Origin: Vigna angularis
Taxonomy: Eukaryota; Streptophyta; Magnoliopsida; Fabales; Fabaceae
Assembly (NCBI RefSeq): GCF_016808095.1
Contig: NC_068970.1
Coordinates: 26,704,501 to 26,768,500, forward strand
Direction: 5' to 3'
Length of the DNA stretch: 64,000 bases
The stretch's first letter is position 1. Every line of letters starts with the position of its first letter. The notes under the pieces were generated by a model. That model ran no database searches. It was given only the letters and a program-made list of their open reading frames with translations, and had not been told where the DNA came from. The translations under genes were made by a program, and so were the position numbers. This document shows positions 12,780 to 23,700 of this stretch, piece after piece.

Positions 12780-13430
12780 AAAATTTCATCACAATTTTAT
12801 CTTTAAAAGGTGCCTTAGAGAGTGGAAGGAGAAATGAGTATTTAAATTGTCTTAGTCTCAATTCCTAAGCGATGTGAGACTATTGAATATGTAGGAATAT
12901 GAGACTTATAGTTGAGGTCTAAGAAGAATGACTAGTCAACCCCAATAAAAGGCTTAAGGGACCGACGTTTCGTCAGAGAACATCGTTATCAGCCTCACGG
13001 TGCATGCCAATGTTTTAATCCCAAGTCCGTCAAATGACATCATTACGATCAATCATTATGCATCTGAGGTATTTTCTGCTTTTAAGTGTGGAGCTTCGTC
13101 ACAATTTTGTCCTTAAAAGACATCTTAGAGGGTGAAAGAAGAAAAAAGTAAGTAAACTACCTTAGGCCTCAACTCCTAAGTAATGTGAGACTATTGGGTG
13201 TGGTAGGAACATAAGCCCTCAAGTCAAGGTCTAAACTGAATGACAAGTCATCCCCAACGGAGGGCTCAAAAGACCGATGGTTTTGTTTGGGAACCTCGTT
13301 ATTGGCCCCACGGTGAGCATCAATTATTCTTATAGAGTCGAAGAGGTATCCATAAAAAGACTTTAACTCCAAAGACTTCTCCATTCTTCCCATCATCAAC
13401 TACTTTCTCTTCATGCCTGCAGAAGATTCT
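12780..13430. repeat. Tandem repeat array A, ~307-bp unit, about two copies
   Basis: Landmarks recur in the same order: ATTTTRTCYTTAAAAG (12794 and 13101), then CTCMWTTCCTAAG with ATGTGAGACTATTG, then AAGGTCTAA-type words, then CCCCAA and AGGGACCGA. The same family forms a second array at 34431-35175, so it is a dispersed tandem repeat. Possible origin is an LTR or satellite. Stop-riddled, not coding. Confidence 0.75.
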
Positions 13431-14010
13431 CCAACACCTAAGTCAGCTTTTAGAATTAGGGAAAAGTCAAAATGTTAATTAATGTAAAAAAATACGTATA
13501 AACCTGAATTATTGTTATATTTATAGCATAATTTTAATACTTATGGGTCTTTACCTAAATGGGCCTAGGTGTGGACTCAATGGCTCAATGAACTATTTAC
13601 CTTGAATGATGCGATGATTATCAAGATTTTTCTAAGTTACATAGTAAGCGGTATACCATTAGATGTGGTAGGTTGATACATACCCGACTAGGCTGCTTAG
13701 TAGGTGGTTCACCATTCTATTTGGTAGGCGACACATGGTAATGGTAGAAGGCATGCAGTCCTTGACAAACGATAGTTAGGAACCAGTAGACGGTGTCCAG
13801 TTCTGGCAGGTGGCATATATCCTTCGGCAAGAGGAACATGTCCATTAGTAGGTCGCACTTAATCTTCGGCAAGAACTCGACCTTCAACATGCAACATATT
13901 AACCTTTGGTAGGTAGTTCTTAACCTTCAACAGAAAACTCTTAGTTCTTGGCAGGTAGTCCTCGACCTTCAGTATGTAGCATCCAACCCTCGGTAAGTGG
14001 TACCCATGGT
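13431..14010. repeat. Field of short degenerate repeats (GGTAGGTGG / CCTTCGGCA words)
   Basis: Follows a relative of the CTGCAAAAGAC block. From 13640 to 14010, words like GGTAGG, CTTCGGCAAG and AACCTTCAAC recur at irregular 30-50-base spacing. The layout parallels 9590-10140, so both may be the same diverged LTR family. Confidence 0.4.
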
Positions 14011-14079
14011 GTGCTCTATATTAACTTGTCCTAGGAAGATATCAATGTTAATGAGATTGAAGGGATATGATGAAATTAC

Positions 14080-15340
14080 AAGAAAACACTAGAAGGGGAG
14101 GGAGGGTTGAATAACGCAATGCAAAACTCATAACGTTTCAAAGAACAAAAGTAAATAAGAAAAATGACATATCTATCAAAATATTGCTTAATGGTGCGTC
14201 TACTGTCATAATAGCGTGTTTACTAAAATATCATTTAATAGCACGTTTACTAAAATATCATGTTGTGACCTTTTCATAATAAATCATCGTTTAGTAATTC
14301 CATGCTCTTTTGGCTATGCCTCACACTACCATGCACACTTGATTGATTAATACTCATGCTGTGAAGTTGTAAATTGTTTTCAGAAGTTTTTCAAAGAACT
14401 TTCACAAGCTATGAGTGAAAAGATTTTCACAAAGATTTCTTGTTTTTTTTATTGAAAGATTTTTAGAAAGAAACTAAAGGTAAAGTTGTTCCAAGTAACT
14501 CAGGAAAGGTGAGTCACAATGGACAAACTTAGAAACCAAATCCTTCCTAGCCAGAGTTTCTTTATATTGTCTTTACCTAAGCTTCTAGGTAAAAATATTT
14601 CAAAAAAAATTTCAAATGCTAAGACAAAATGCTCCTAAACCAAAGGAAACTTGATTTAAGATGCAATGCAATCCTAGATATCACGGAGATTTATAAAAGG
14701 AAAACAAAGCAAGCAATTAAAGGAAGGTAAATGGAAATGTAAATGAAGTTTTTAATGCTAGACGAATCTAGCTGAAAGTGCAAGTAACACTTGGAGCGCC
14801 TTGAGACGCTTTCACAACTAATACACGGTTTCAAAGTTATTACAATGTTTAATTGTGGACTTGGAATTGCACCAAGGGCATTTTTCCAAGTCACTTAGCA
14901 AAACTGTAATAGTGAAAGAATATTTTTTCAATGGAAAAGGTTTTGTGATATGAGTACAAAATTATTTCTCAATGATTTTTTTCAATGATTTGTCAATGAT
15001 TTTTTTTTCAAGAATATTTCCCCATAGGATCTCATTTGACTAAATATTTATTTTATTCTAGAATAGTAGTCTTTAATGGTCTCAAATTCATTCCTTCTTA
15101 TTAATTCAAATTCTCATCTTAGAGAACCTCATCACTTCCTTGAAACTCCTCTTGTATTGAGTTTCAAACTTGCTTTTAACTTGTTGCACCTATTATTCTC
15201 GAAAAGATTGTGTCATCAACTGTTTGTTAAAGAACAAATAAATCCCTTGAATCTTTTTGTTTGTTTTCCTTCAAGTACTTCTTCGAGCTATAGTAAGGAT
15301 GGAGATATCTTCTAGAATAGTGAATCCCTCTTCTATAATG
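14080..15340 (-). mobile_element. Decayed copia-type element end (AGGGAGGGTTGAAT family)
   Basis: Begins with CACTAGAAGGGGAGGGAGGG and TTGAATAACG, the antisense of the AATTCACCCC words that precede the copia primer site at 19960-20018. Similar antisense ends occur at 18127 and 47820. The remainder is AT-rich with no recognised coding. Boundaries are approximate. Confidence 0.3.
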
Positions 15341-16030
15341 TCCTATAAATATTGGAAGCAAACAAATGTCTTCATTTTAACAAATCAAAAATCATAATTT
15401 TCCTCTATGAGAATAGGTACTAGAATTGATCATGTTTGAATGGTAGTGACCATGGGTTAAGAAAATGTTTTCGAAGTAATGTAGAATGAAGTTTTCTTAA
15501 ATTAGTTGAAAAAAATTGTTTATGTCCGCTAAATGACCGAACGTAGCTCTAGTACCACGGTTAGTATTTTGAGGTTGTAAAAAAAATAATTGATAAGATA
15601 TATAAAATTGTGGAGATAGTAGAATGTGGAAGTAGTAGTTGGAAGAAATATATTTTGTAGTTATGTATGAAGTATTAGATGTTTCAAATGTTGTATTAGA
15701 TGTTGTCTTACATTAAATGGTAGAGTATATGGGTATTTCTAGACTCAAATTATTCTAGAAAATGTTAGTCATCATAACTTATGTAGAACGTTATAGATGA
15801 TTATTTTTTCCTATCTTATCAACCATATTTTTGAGTTTGTATTACATTTTAATACTTATATCTTATAATTTTTTATATTTTTTAGAATTTACATTACACC
15901 CTAATAAAAAGACAGAAGGTCAGTCTTAAACCTTAATTTGTGATTATTTCAAACATTTAACCTATAGTTGAAAGTATTTAAATTTTAACAGACTCTAGAA
16001 TTTGTTATGATAAATGAAGATGATAGACAG
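15341..16030. other. Unassigned AT-rich stretch left of the P5CS pseudogene
   Basis: Nothing recognised; may include decayed intron of the P5CS copy. Confidence 0.4.
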
Positions 16031-16780
16031 CTTGCAACCCTTGCAAACAACTTTCAAATTATTGCAAACATGGAAAATCCCATTAGTCGAGTGCTAAAAC
16101 GAACTGAGGTAACAAAATGTTTGTTATAGCTTTATGTATTTATGTATGGGTAATAGTAGTTTTACATTGTGCTAAGTTAAAATTGAGTTCCTTCTATTTG
16201 TTGAATTTATTACAGATTTTAGTTTTATAGCAGTAGAGAATAATGAAATGGTTAATTTTATATACAAAGTTTGTATAAGAAAGCTGTCTGAACTCTTGTG
16301 TGCAATCTCTACGTAGTCAGAAAGTATAAGGTTTAAAAGTTTTCCATCCACAATTGATTGTTAATAATATAGCCACTGATGTATAATATCTCTGACGATT
16401 TACTTTTTTATCTAGCTTGCAGACGGGCTTATTTTGGAGAAAACATCATCACCTTTAGGTGTTCTTTTGATTGTTTATATTATTTATCTACATTCTAAGC
16501 CAGGAGCTTCGTGTAATCTTAACAGATAGCTTCTTTGGCTCCGAAGTGAGAATGAGCTTCTCTTGAAAGGAGCCAAGGAGGCTAACAGATCAAATCCCAT
16601 TTTGCATAACTGTAGTAAACTTGTTCGCTTTGATCTTTGGTTCTTTAAAAAAAAGCTACAGTGTGCCTTCTGCTTTCTTTCAGTTGGATGATGTAATTGA
16701 TTTGGTGATTCCAAGGCAGCAACTAGCTTGTCTCTCGTATCAACAATTCCACAAAAACTTTTGTTTTGGGTCATGTTGGT
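16031..16780 (+). pseudogene. P5CS: Fragment of delta-1-pyrroline-5-carboxylate synthase (P5CS), broken, intron retained
   Basis: P5CS catalyses the first steps of proline synthesis from glutamate; its C-terminal half is a gamma-glutamyl phosphate reductase. Visible blocks follow the order of the intact enzyme. 16031-16108 reads [18 protein letters not shown] and then SRVLKRTE. After a GT..AG intron (16109-16415), 16416-16475 reads LADGLILEKTSSPLGVLLIV in phase. Near 16558-16611 is LLLKGAKEANRSNPILHN. At 16684-16713 is LDDVIDLVIPR, then a frameshift (one G lost) and a stop codon in the GSNKLVS region, ending near VLGH. The stretch between the second and third blocks has further indels. The retained intron points to a DNA-level duplicate, not a processed copy. 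Upstream kinase-domain exons and the downstream remainder are missing. Confidence 0.88.
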
Positions 16781-16807
16781 AAGGACCATGATATTTTAAC
16801 AACTTTT

Positions 16808-16917
16808 TTTAACAACTTTTTCACAACAGATTATGTGTGACTATCTTATTGGTTCGTATATTTGAAACGGACCAATCACAGACTACCACATATGTTGTTG
16901 TGAAAAAGAGTTGTTAA
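16808..16917. mobile_element. Foldback MITE, ~110 bp
   Basis: The arms TTTAACAACTTTTTCACAAC and TGTTGTGAAAAAGAGTTGTT are inverted repeats, and the inner parts (TTATTGGTTCGTATATTT / GAAACGGACCAATCA) also pair loosely, so nearly the whole unit folds into one hairpin. It sits right after the P5CS fragment. Superfamily not determined. Confidence 0.75.
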
Positions 16918-16972
16918 AGAGACTTTTTCCTGTTGGTAACACCCTTCTGCTCAAGACGCAAAAGAAAAAGTG

Positions 16973-16973
<1 letters not shown>

Positions 16974-17014
<41 letters not shown>
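16974..17014. repeat. (TA)n microsatellite
   Basis: About 41 bases of perfect TA repeat. Confidence 0.95.
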
Positions 17015-17017
<3 letters not shown>

Positions 17018-18119
17018 ATAAAAAAATCTATTTTTCTATAAATAGCTATCTGGGATTGATATAGATATTCCTAGAAATTTATACGAAATTTTATCCTCGT
17101 ACATTGAGAATATAAAAAATTCTATGTATTTTGAAAACTATAATGTAAAATAGAACAATAAAACCATCAAATCCATTAAACAATTACTTAAGTATTTTTT
17201 TTTTCGTATTTTCTTTCTGAAAATAAAACTCTTCCTATTTTTACCTCCATAACTCAATTTGAAGAATTCTAAAAAGACTAGAAAGAAAACTAAGCCTTTA
17301 GCAGCTATTTCATTTATTGAGTGAGTCTCTACTCCCCTTTCTTGCTCGTGTTTCATGATTAGAACCAGTATAAAAAGTAATTTTTTTTATGGCGAATGTA
17401 AAATGGGCATAGAAAGTAAAAATTTACTATGTTGACTATATTTATGTTCATAATTGACATAGAAAACCCTTTCTAATTGTCATAGATAGACTTCGTTGCA
17501 GTAGTGGTTGTTTAAACCATTTAAAGCTTTTGTCGTTTAATGTCTTATGGTACTTAGGTCATCTAACACCTTGTGATATTTAGGTCATCTAACACCTTGT
17601 GTTACCCATACATTGAGTGGTATTCTAATGCTAAAACCTGGTGATTATAGTTTGTGTCCTCGCCTAACAACTTGACTTGTCTAAAACTTATACTCATTTA
17701 ATGCTAAGATATGGCCTTTGCATTTATTAGACATCTTGTTTTCGCTAACATATATGAAATATGGACATAATTAATAATACAGATTGTATATTTTTATCTT
17801 CAAACCACGTTGGTCAATGATTGAACCTCATTATATCTAATAGACATTCTTTCTTGATCGTCTAACGTTACTTTACTTTTAACCAGAGACTTACTCGTAT
17901 GGTAAAGTGATTATTTTGTTATCATCAAAACATTATTTGTTAACGGAGCTAATCTATTACAACAATGTGGAATGCATATGCTAAGTTCTTCTAGCCTTTA
18001 ATTTTCTCATATGTCACAGGGAACTTTGCAAAATCTATTACGTTATAAATAAAATTTGTTTATGATCTTTAATATAGGTCGTGAATCAAAGTACATAAAC
18101 CATTATTGCTGTAATATGG
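17015..18119. other. Unassigned intergenic stretch
   Basis: AT-rich. TTTAGGTCATCTAACACCTTGTG-like words occur twice near 17545-17600 as a ~33-bp direct repeat. No gene recognised; the frame at 17138-17356 (minus) has no domain signature. Confidence 0.4.
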
Positions 18120-18930
18120 TTCAGAAGAAGGGGTGAATAAAGTCTAAAAACAAATTCAAAAAATACAAGCAAACTAACTATTCAAAGTAAAAATGTAAGG
18201 ATAGGAAAAATGCACACTAGAGAATTATACTAGTTCACCTCCACCTAAGGTTACATCCAATCTCTTAAGAAATATGATTAAGAAATTACACTAATCAGCA
18301 CCTTTAACTATCAACAATATCACCCTCTCTAGATTACACGAGTTTCAACCTCTTTAGGTACACAAGTATAGACCTCTCCAAGCTACATTGAGTATTAAGC
18401 TCTCTAGGTTATAATGAATAATCAGAAAGACTCTCACAAGTGTACAATTAAACTCACATGTTACAACTTCACTCAGTGAAGGATATACAATATATAATAA
18501 AAATGTATAAAATTAAGCAAAACACTGTAGAGATTAAGTAATGTATATAGTTTGAAATCAAGTTAAGCAAACATGTATATTTATAATGATAGAATCTAAA
18601 GTTTATTCATACAACTTTCTACTTGATATAGACTACATCTTTTTCTTTCAATTTAAAGCTTGGCAAAACACAAGGGACCTTTTAATTTAATCATCCTTAT
18701 CGTCCTCGTCATCATCATTGTCATCGTTACTCGTAATTGTCATCATCGTAATTATCATCATCATTATTTTTGTCTTCTTCATCGTCCTCATATTCTTGTT
18801 CTTCTTTTTCTTCATCATCTCCTTTTCTTCTTCTATTTCTCCTTCCAGCTCTTCAGGATCATCATCATCATAATCATGCAATGCAGATACACGTTTTGTT
18901 AGCATAAAGTTGAAGAGTAGAAGTTTTGAT
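18120..18930 (-). mobile_element. Antisense copia LTR remnant (GAAGGGGTGAAT / TACTAGTTCACC family)
   Basis: Starts with GAAGGGGTGAATAAAG, contains TACTAGTTCACCTCCACC and an ACATCCAATC block, and runs into a CAT/TCT-rich tract. Related antisense blocks lie at 14096, 35640 and 47820. It faces the sense-oriented LTR at 19080-20018. Confidence 0.4.
18690..18880 (-). repeat. CAT/TCT trinucleotide-rich low-complexity tract
   Basis: On the minus strand it reads as Asp, Glu, Lys and Met runs (for example DYDDDDPEELEGE). The composition is that of decayed (TCA)n and (TTC)n repeats. An acidic host-protein fragment cannot be excluded, but no domain is visible. Confidence 0.55.
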
Positions 18931-19079
18931 AATGTCTTAAAGTCAAGTCTCAAGTGCTCTTGTTGTAAGAAGATCTTCATGAAGACTTGTTTTATGCTAA
19001 AGCTTTTGTAATTTAGTAGATTGATGTATAGGGTTTGGTTTATATTTGATTCTATGTATTGTTTGCCTTAGGTTGCGTT

Positions 19080-20018
19080 TAAATACTTTTTGAATAAGAA
19101 AACTTCATTTTATATTCAAGATAATCGATTACCAATTTATAATAATCGATTATCAATAATCGATTACCAACTTATGATAATCGATTATCAATAATCGATT
19201 GCCATAATTGATTATCACGAGCAATTATGAGATTTTTCAAGCAAGTTTTTGACTATTGTGCATTCATTGATCCATAATCAATTACCATAACTGGATAATC
19301 GATTATTACACGCTAAATAGCTGACAACGGATTTTTGGAGGTATCCTTGAGTGAGATCTCTATAAATTAGATTGAGACTCTCATTCTAACATACAATATA
19401 CGAAATAAGTGTATTTCGAAATTCTTATTTGTTGTGTGCAGTGATAAGCGTTCTAGGGTTTGTGTACCCTTGTGTCGTGGCTTTAAGAACTTGACGTGTT
19501 GGCATAGAGCGAGAACTTTCACTAGGAGTGTGATTGAGTGTTGTTGTTGTTGATGAGTTGAAAGTCTGTCATCCTTTGTGAAGATTCAAAGGAGGTGTTC
19601 ATCCTTTGTGAAGATTAAAAAGAGATAGTCATCCTTCATGAAGCATTCGGAGGAGGTGTTCATCCCTTGTGAGTTTCAAGGGAAGTGAGTTTCATCTCTT
19701 GTGGTAACAAGATAGGTGTTCTAACCTTCAACATGTTTATTTTCTTTGTGATAGTAATAGTTTGTTGGTTTGTGATAGTGAAACATTAACTCTCGATTGA
19801 GATTAACAACTGGATGTAGGATCTGTGTGATCCAAACCAGTATAAAAATTACCAGTGCAATTTTCTCTCTTCCTTACTCTTGTAATTTGTTTAAATTGTT
19901 TTAAGGAATTTATATTTACTTGAAAAAATTATTAGAAGAACGATTTGCGATAAGAAACTAATTCACCCCACTCTTTGTTTTTTGAACGCGTTAGCCATTC
20001 CGCTGCATCGCTTTGACA
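19080..20018 (+). mobile_element. Copia LTR, sense orientation, with ATAATCGATTAT array
   Basis: The right end is fixed by the primer site TTGGTATTAAAGC at 20019-20031 and the gag start just after it. Upstream, 19115-19310 contains at least six words of the type ATAATCGATTAT or ATCGATTACC, mostly palindromic. A TATA-like CTATAAATTAGATTGAG follows at about 19360, then a leader in which TCATCCTTTGTGAAG-type blocks recur about every 40 bases (19568-19700). The left end is not resolved. The same ATCGAT words recur at 47410-47590 and 48300-48510. Confidence 0.6.
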
Positions 20019-20405
20019 ATTGGTATTAAAGCTTGCTTTGATAGTAATTCAAAATGACGGGCAACATCAAAGTTTTGCTGAAGGTGCCTCTATCAATAGA
20101 CCTCCATTGCTTACTGGAGAAAACTATGCTTTTTGGAAAGTGAGAATGCAAATTTTCATGGAATCTATTCATAGTGAGATTTGGGAAACTATCACAAATG
20201 GTCCTTTTGTTCCTACTGTATTTATTAACAATTTGTAGGAACCCGAACTGCGAGAACAATGGAATGTTGAAGATAGAAGAAAATCCTAACATGATGTAAA
20301 GGCTCGTATAACATTATATCATATGCTCTAACTGTTGATGAGTTTTACATTATATCAACCTGTAAAAATGCTCAAGAAATGTGGGAGATGTTGAGAGTCA
20401 CCATG
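20019..20405 (+). pseudogene. Copia gag N-terminal fragment, frameshifted
   Basis: After a primer site resembling TGGTATCAGAGC, the frame reads ASINRPPLLTGENYAFWKVR then MQIFMESIHSEIWETITNGP, a typical plant copia gag N-terminus (UBN2/DUF4219 type). A stop follows near 20236; the next region (QWNVEDRRKS, KARITLYHML) continues the gag pattern with shifts and stops. Similarity ends at about 20405, where an antisense gag begins. Confidence 0.8.
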
Positions 20406-21170
20406 CCAAGCATGATATTTTGTATAGTTCTTCTTTACGTGTCCAACTCTTTTACAAAAGAAACAATTATAAGCTTATTTGTCTTTCTGTTGTGGTGGAC
20501 CCCTAACAACTTCATTCTTGGGATTCTCAATTTTCTTCCTTTTGCCCTTGTCTTTAGAGGTACTTGCTAAGTGAGCACTTTCCATTTTTTTTCTTACTTC
20601 AGTCTTTCATTTTCTTGTACACAATATAAAATGAGCTCATTATGAGACCATTTCTCCTTCTTACAATTATAAAATACCTTAAATTGTCCAAACTATGAAG
20701 GAAGAGATATCAAAATTAAGTGTATGAGTAATTCTTCTAACATCTCAAGTTTTAGTGCCTTAAGTTTCGAAGCAATGTTCGACATTCCCATAATGTACTC
20801 TCTCACATTTCCTTTACCTTGATACTTGATGGAAATTAAGCTCTAAAGAAGCACACTTGTTTCCTTCTTATCGTTTTTCACAAAATACTTTTCAATCTCA
20901 ATAATGAAATCTTTAGCACTTCTAAATTTTTCATATAGAGCACCCCTAAAGACATCTGGAATGTTGTACTTAATAATAATCATACTCATGCAATTTGAGC
21001 AATTACACTTCCCATTATCTTTCCTTTCATACTTAAGTCTGTAAGAGAAATAAGTTTTCAATCCTTAATGCAAGGTTGAGATCCATGAAGCCAAGAACTA
21101 TCTCCATGTTTTATTTCCAGTCCTTAAAATGTGTTTCATTAAGGACCAAAACTGAATTGAGATTAGCCAA
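20405..21170 (-). pseudogene. Second copia gag fragment, antisense, degenerate
   Basis: On the minus strand, from right to left: LNSVLVLNETHFKDW (21170-21120), a DLNLALRIEN block, then VFRGALYEKFRSAKDFIIEI and EKYFVKNDKKETSVLL (20960-20843), then ELILYCVQENERLK near 20640, then KDKGKRKKIENPKN and a knuckle CFFCKRVGHVKKNYTKYHA near 20405-20470. In that knuckle the third metal ligand position (C in CX2CX4HX4C) is tyrosine. Several stops and shifts are present. It abuts the + strand gag at 20405, so two elements are joined tail to tail. Confidence 0.8.
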
Positions 21171-21642
21171 GATATTGAAGCAATCATAACTAAATTTAGA
21201 ACAAGAGAAATAAAGTAATTAATTTCACATCATAAAAATAATAATTATAAATATATTCAAATATTGGTGCATCTCATCTTAAGATACCTAATACACCATC
21301 GATATCAAGTCTTTAGATAATAATATTATCAGCTAAGGATATCTCATTTGATTGATTAAATATTGATAATAAAATATGTCCAACAACAAACTTACTTTTG
21401 AATTAATTTATCATTAACAAACAAACTTTTACAATTATCACAAGTTTACCATGTGTATGTAATTCGACTAAATATTAACCTTTCTTTAATTCGACTAATA
21501 TTTGTATAAATATACATAAACACAAATATTTAAAATTTCTTATAAATTATCCGGAAAAAAGTTACTTTAGTAATTTATTAGTTTAAATAACTCATTTAAA
21601 ATTATATTAAGGAATAAAAAACTTGAGTACTTATTGCAAAAC
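21171..21642. other. Unassigned AT-rich stretch
   Basis: No gene or element end recognised. Confidence 0.4.
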
Positions 21643-21663
21643 ATATATATATATATATATATA
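21643..21663. repeat. (AT)n tract at left flank of MITE
   Basis: About 21 bases of AT repeat directly left of the inverted-repeat element; a longer AT tract lies directly right of it. Confidence 0.9.
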
Positions 21664-21929
21664 GGATTAACTAATTTTGTCTCCAAACTTTAAAAATGTG
21701 TTAATTTAGTCTTTTTAACCAAATTTTGTTAACTTTATTTGATGTTTCAAACGCATTTATCAGTTAATACTGAAGCAAAAATATGTCAAACGATGTAAAC
21801 AACTCAAATGTTATCATGAAACACACTTGAAACATCATAAACATAACAAAATTTAGTTAAAATGACTAATTTCACACATTTCTAAAGTTTAAAGACTAAA
21901 TTAAGTCAAAGTTTTGAAAAGGGACTAAT

Positions 21930-21933
<4 letters not shown>
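21664..21933. mobile_element. MITE, ~270 bp, inserted in an AT repeat
   Basis: The two halves are inverted copies. GGATTAACTAATTTTGTCTC then CAAACTTTAAAAATGTGTTA on the left pairs with the complement of the right half (ACTAATTTCACACATTTCTA, AAGTTTAAAGACTAAATTAA). The arms are over 100 bases long and diverged. It is flanked on both sides by AT dinucleotide repeats, which fits TA-targeting insertion (Tc1/mariner type), but the class is inference. Confidence 0.75.

Positions 21934-22004
<71 letters not shown>
21934..22004. repeat. (AT)n microsatellite between two inverted-repeat elements
   Basis: About 71 bases of AT repeat between the MITE and the long-TIR element. Confidence 0.95.
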
Positions 22005-22007
<3 letters not shown>

Positions 22008-22152
22008 GGGGTTTGCTAACGCGCGTACGCATGTTTTTCAGTTGGTACATTTTAACAATGTGTACCGGGTTTTAGTAGACAAAAATACTCTTATATATAA
22101 TGGATTCTAAGTTTTAAGGTTAAGGGTATTTTAATAATTTTTATTCTCAAAA

Positions 22153-22338
22153 CTAAAAAAAAAAGAAACACTTGTCGTTAAACAATTTGCCTTTGTAAAG
22201 AGTTGAGTCATTGACATATTTACCTTCAGGCAAAGGTTCATTCAAGATCTCTTCAATTTCACCATCTTCACTAACCTCTCTAATTTCATCATCTACATAT
22301 GTTGAATCATCATCTCTAAAAAAAACCCTCCAGGCCAA
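22153..22338 (-). other. Small acidic open frame inside the long-TIR element
   Basis: Reads MAWRVFFRDDDSTYVDDEIR, EVSEDGEIEEILNEPLPEGK and YVNDSTLYKGKLFND before running into the A-rich TIR edge. The composition looks like real coding sequence rather than AT noise, so it may be a captured host exon. No family recognised. Expression is unknown. Confidence 0.35.
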
Positions 22339-22362
22339 TTACCAATTCCTTCGGATGTCATT

Positions 22363-22588
22363 ATGCTTGTGAAAATTAGATAAAATTATATACGACAAAA
22401 ATTATAAAATGAAAACTCATTATAAAATCATTTTTTGTAAGAAATTGTTTAACCGCGAGTATTTCTGATTTTTTCTTATACTTGTGAAAGTTGGATAAAA
22501 TTATATAAGACAAAAATTATAAAATGAAAACTTATTATAAAATCATTTTTTGTAAGATTGTTTAACGACAATTGTTTCTGATTTTTTG
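22363..22588. repeat. Tandem duplication, ~112-bp unit, two copies
   Basis: The block beginning CTTGTGAAARTTRGATAAAA and ending TTTCTGATTTTTT occurs twice (about 22368-22475 and 22482-22588) with few differences. Confidence 0.8.
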
Positions 22589-22760
22589 GATTGGGCTATA
22601 GTAGGGGTTTCTTTTTTTTTTTAGTTTTGAGAATGAAAATTATTAAAATACCCTTAACCTTAAAACTTAGAATTCATGATATATAAGGATATTTTTGTCT
22701 ACTAAAACTCGGTATACATTGCTAAAATATATCAATTGAAAAACAGGCGTACGCTGGATT

Positions 22761-23109
22761 TGATAAAATCAAATACCAACTAATCATTCGAATCAAATCA
22801 ATTCCAATTGGAATTGACATTTATAGTGCTTCCAATTACACACCTCATACAACGTAATAATTACAATTCAGTTGCACAATTCAAGAATTAATAGCCGTAA
22901 CAGTGGCAATGTTTTTCCAATTGCCCTAATTCATGCTTTCAATTCAATTTAAAAACATTCAGTACCATTTTAAAAGCAATTGAAGCACAGCGGAACAATT
23001 AATTATGAAACTAACCGAATTTATATGCATCATCAGCGTGCGTGTATGGAGCTGACATAAAAGAATTCCAGAATGCAATTAATAATTGGAATCGAAACTT
23101 CATCATACA
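22761..23109. other. Unassigned stretch right of the long-TIR element
   Basis: Rich in AATTCCAATTGGAATT-type words around 22800; no gene seen. Confidence 0.35.
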
Positions 23110-23700
23110 CGCAGGGAAAACATAAACTAGTCTGTGCGACACAGCAGAAGTGCCACAAGATCGCGTCTGTGCCACCACTGGTCACCGCCGCTGCTGCGAG
23201 TTCGAAGCAAGCCACCGCCATGACCCCTACAGATGCGACCAGCACCGCAGCTTTCTCCCTGCAGCATCACCGGACAGTCACTGCGACGAAGGCGCCACCA
23301 CGACAGCAGATCGCGAGACAGAGAGACCACTAAATCGCGCCTTTGCCGCGAGTGCGTCATCGCTGCAAGAGCTCCACCGTCGCGCCCGTCGCCTGGGAAG
23401 AAGCCTCCACTGGATTACGCCATTATCACAACGCTAGGGAAAAGAGATTGCAGGTCATCAATGGAGGTTGCAGTTCGTGCGGAAGCAGAAGGAGATTGCG
23501 CGAGAAGAACTTGGGGTTTTGATGAGTTTGAAACCCAAACCCACGATAGAGTGGAAACGAGATTGGGATTTTCAAAACAAAATTAAAAGAAAAAACTCTA
23601 GATTTCACAAGTAGGATCATAAAATTTGGGAAAAATCAAATTAGAGGTAATGTGAATTGGGAAGAAAAACTTACAATAAATCTAATGTTTTGATACCCAA
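23110..23700 (-). mobile_element. GC-rich island, possible retroelement leader in antisense
   Basis: Markedly GC-rich (23150-23420) in an AT-rich setting, with overlapping open frames on both strands that show no domain. On the minus strand, a primer-site-like TTGGGTATCAAAAC lies at about 23687-23700 directly upstream of this island. The copia element at 55417-57332 has the same layout (primer site, GC-rich leader, then gag), so I infer a copia leader without its gag. A GC-rich host exon is the alternative. Confidence 0.35.

Larger units (their letters stand above)
22007..22760. mobile_element. Long-TIR (Mutator-like) element, ~0.75 kb
   Basis: Terminal inverted repeats of about 155 bases: left arm 22007-22165, right arm about 22600-22760. 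Shared words include GCGTACGC, TGTTTTTCARTTG, GAGTTTTAGTAGACAAAAAT (or CGGGTTTTAG) and AAGTTTTAAGGTTAAGGGTA. The outermost bases differ, so the exact ends and a 9-bp target duplication are not resolved. The interior carries a small minus-strand frame and a ~112-bp tandem duplication. Confidence 0.7.

Noticed and set aside
16484..16789. Minus-strand 101-residue frame
   Set aside because: The + strand here is a P5CS remnant; the minus frame is its shadow.
23073..23586. Possible GC-rich host gene with frames of 86-117 residues
   Set aside because: Several overlapping frames on both strands, no domain, and a layout like a retroelement leader.
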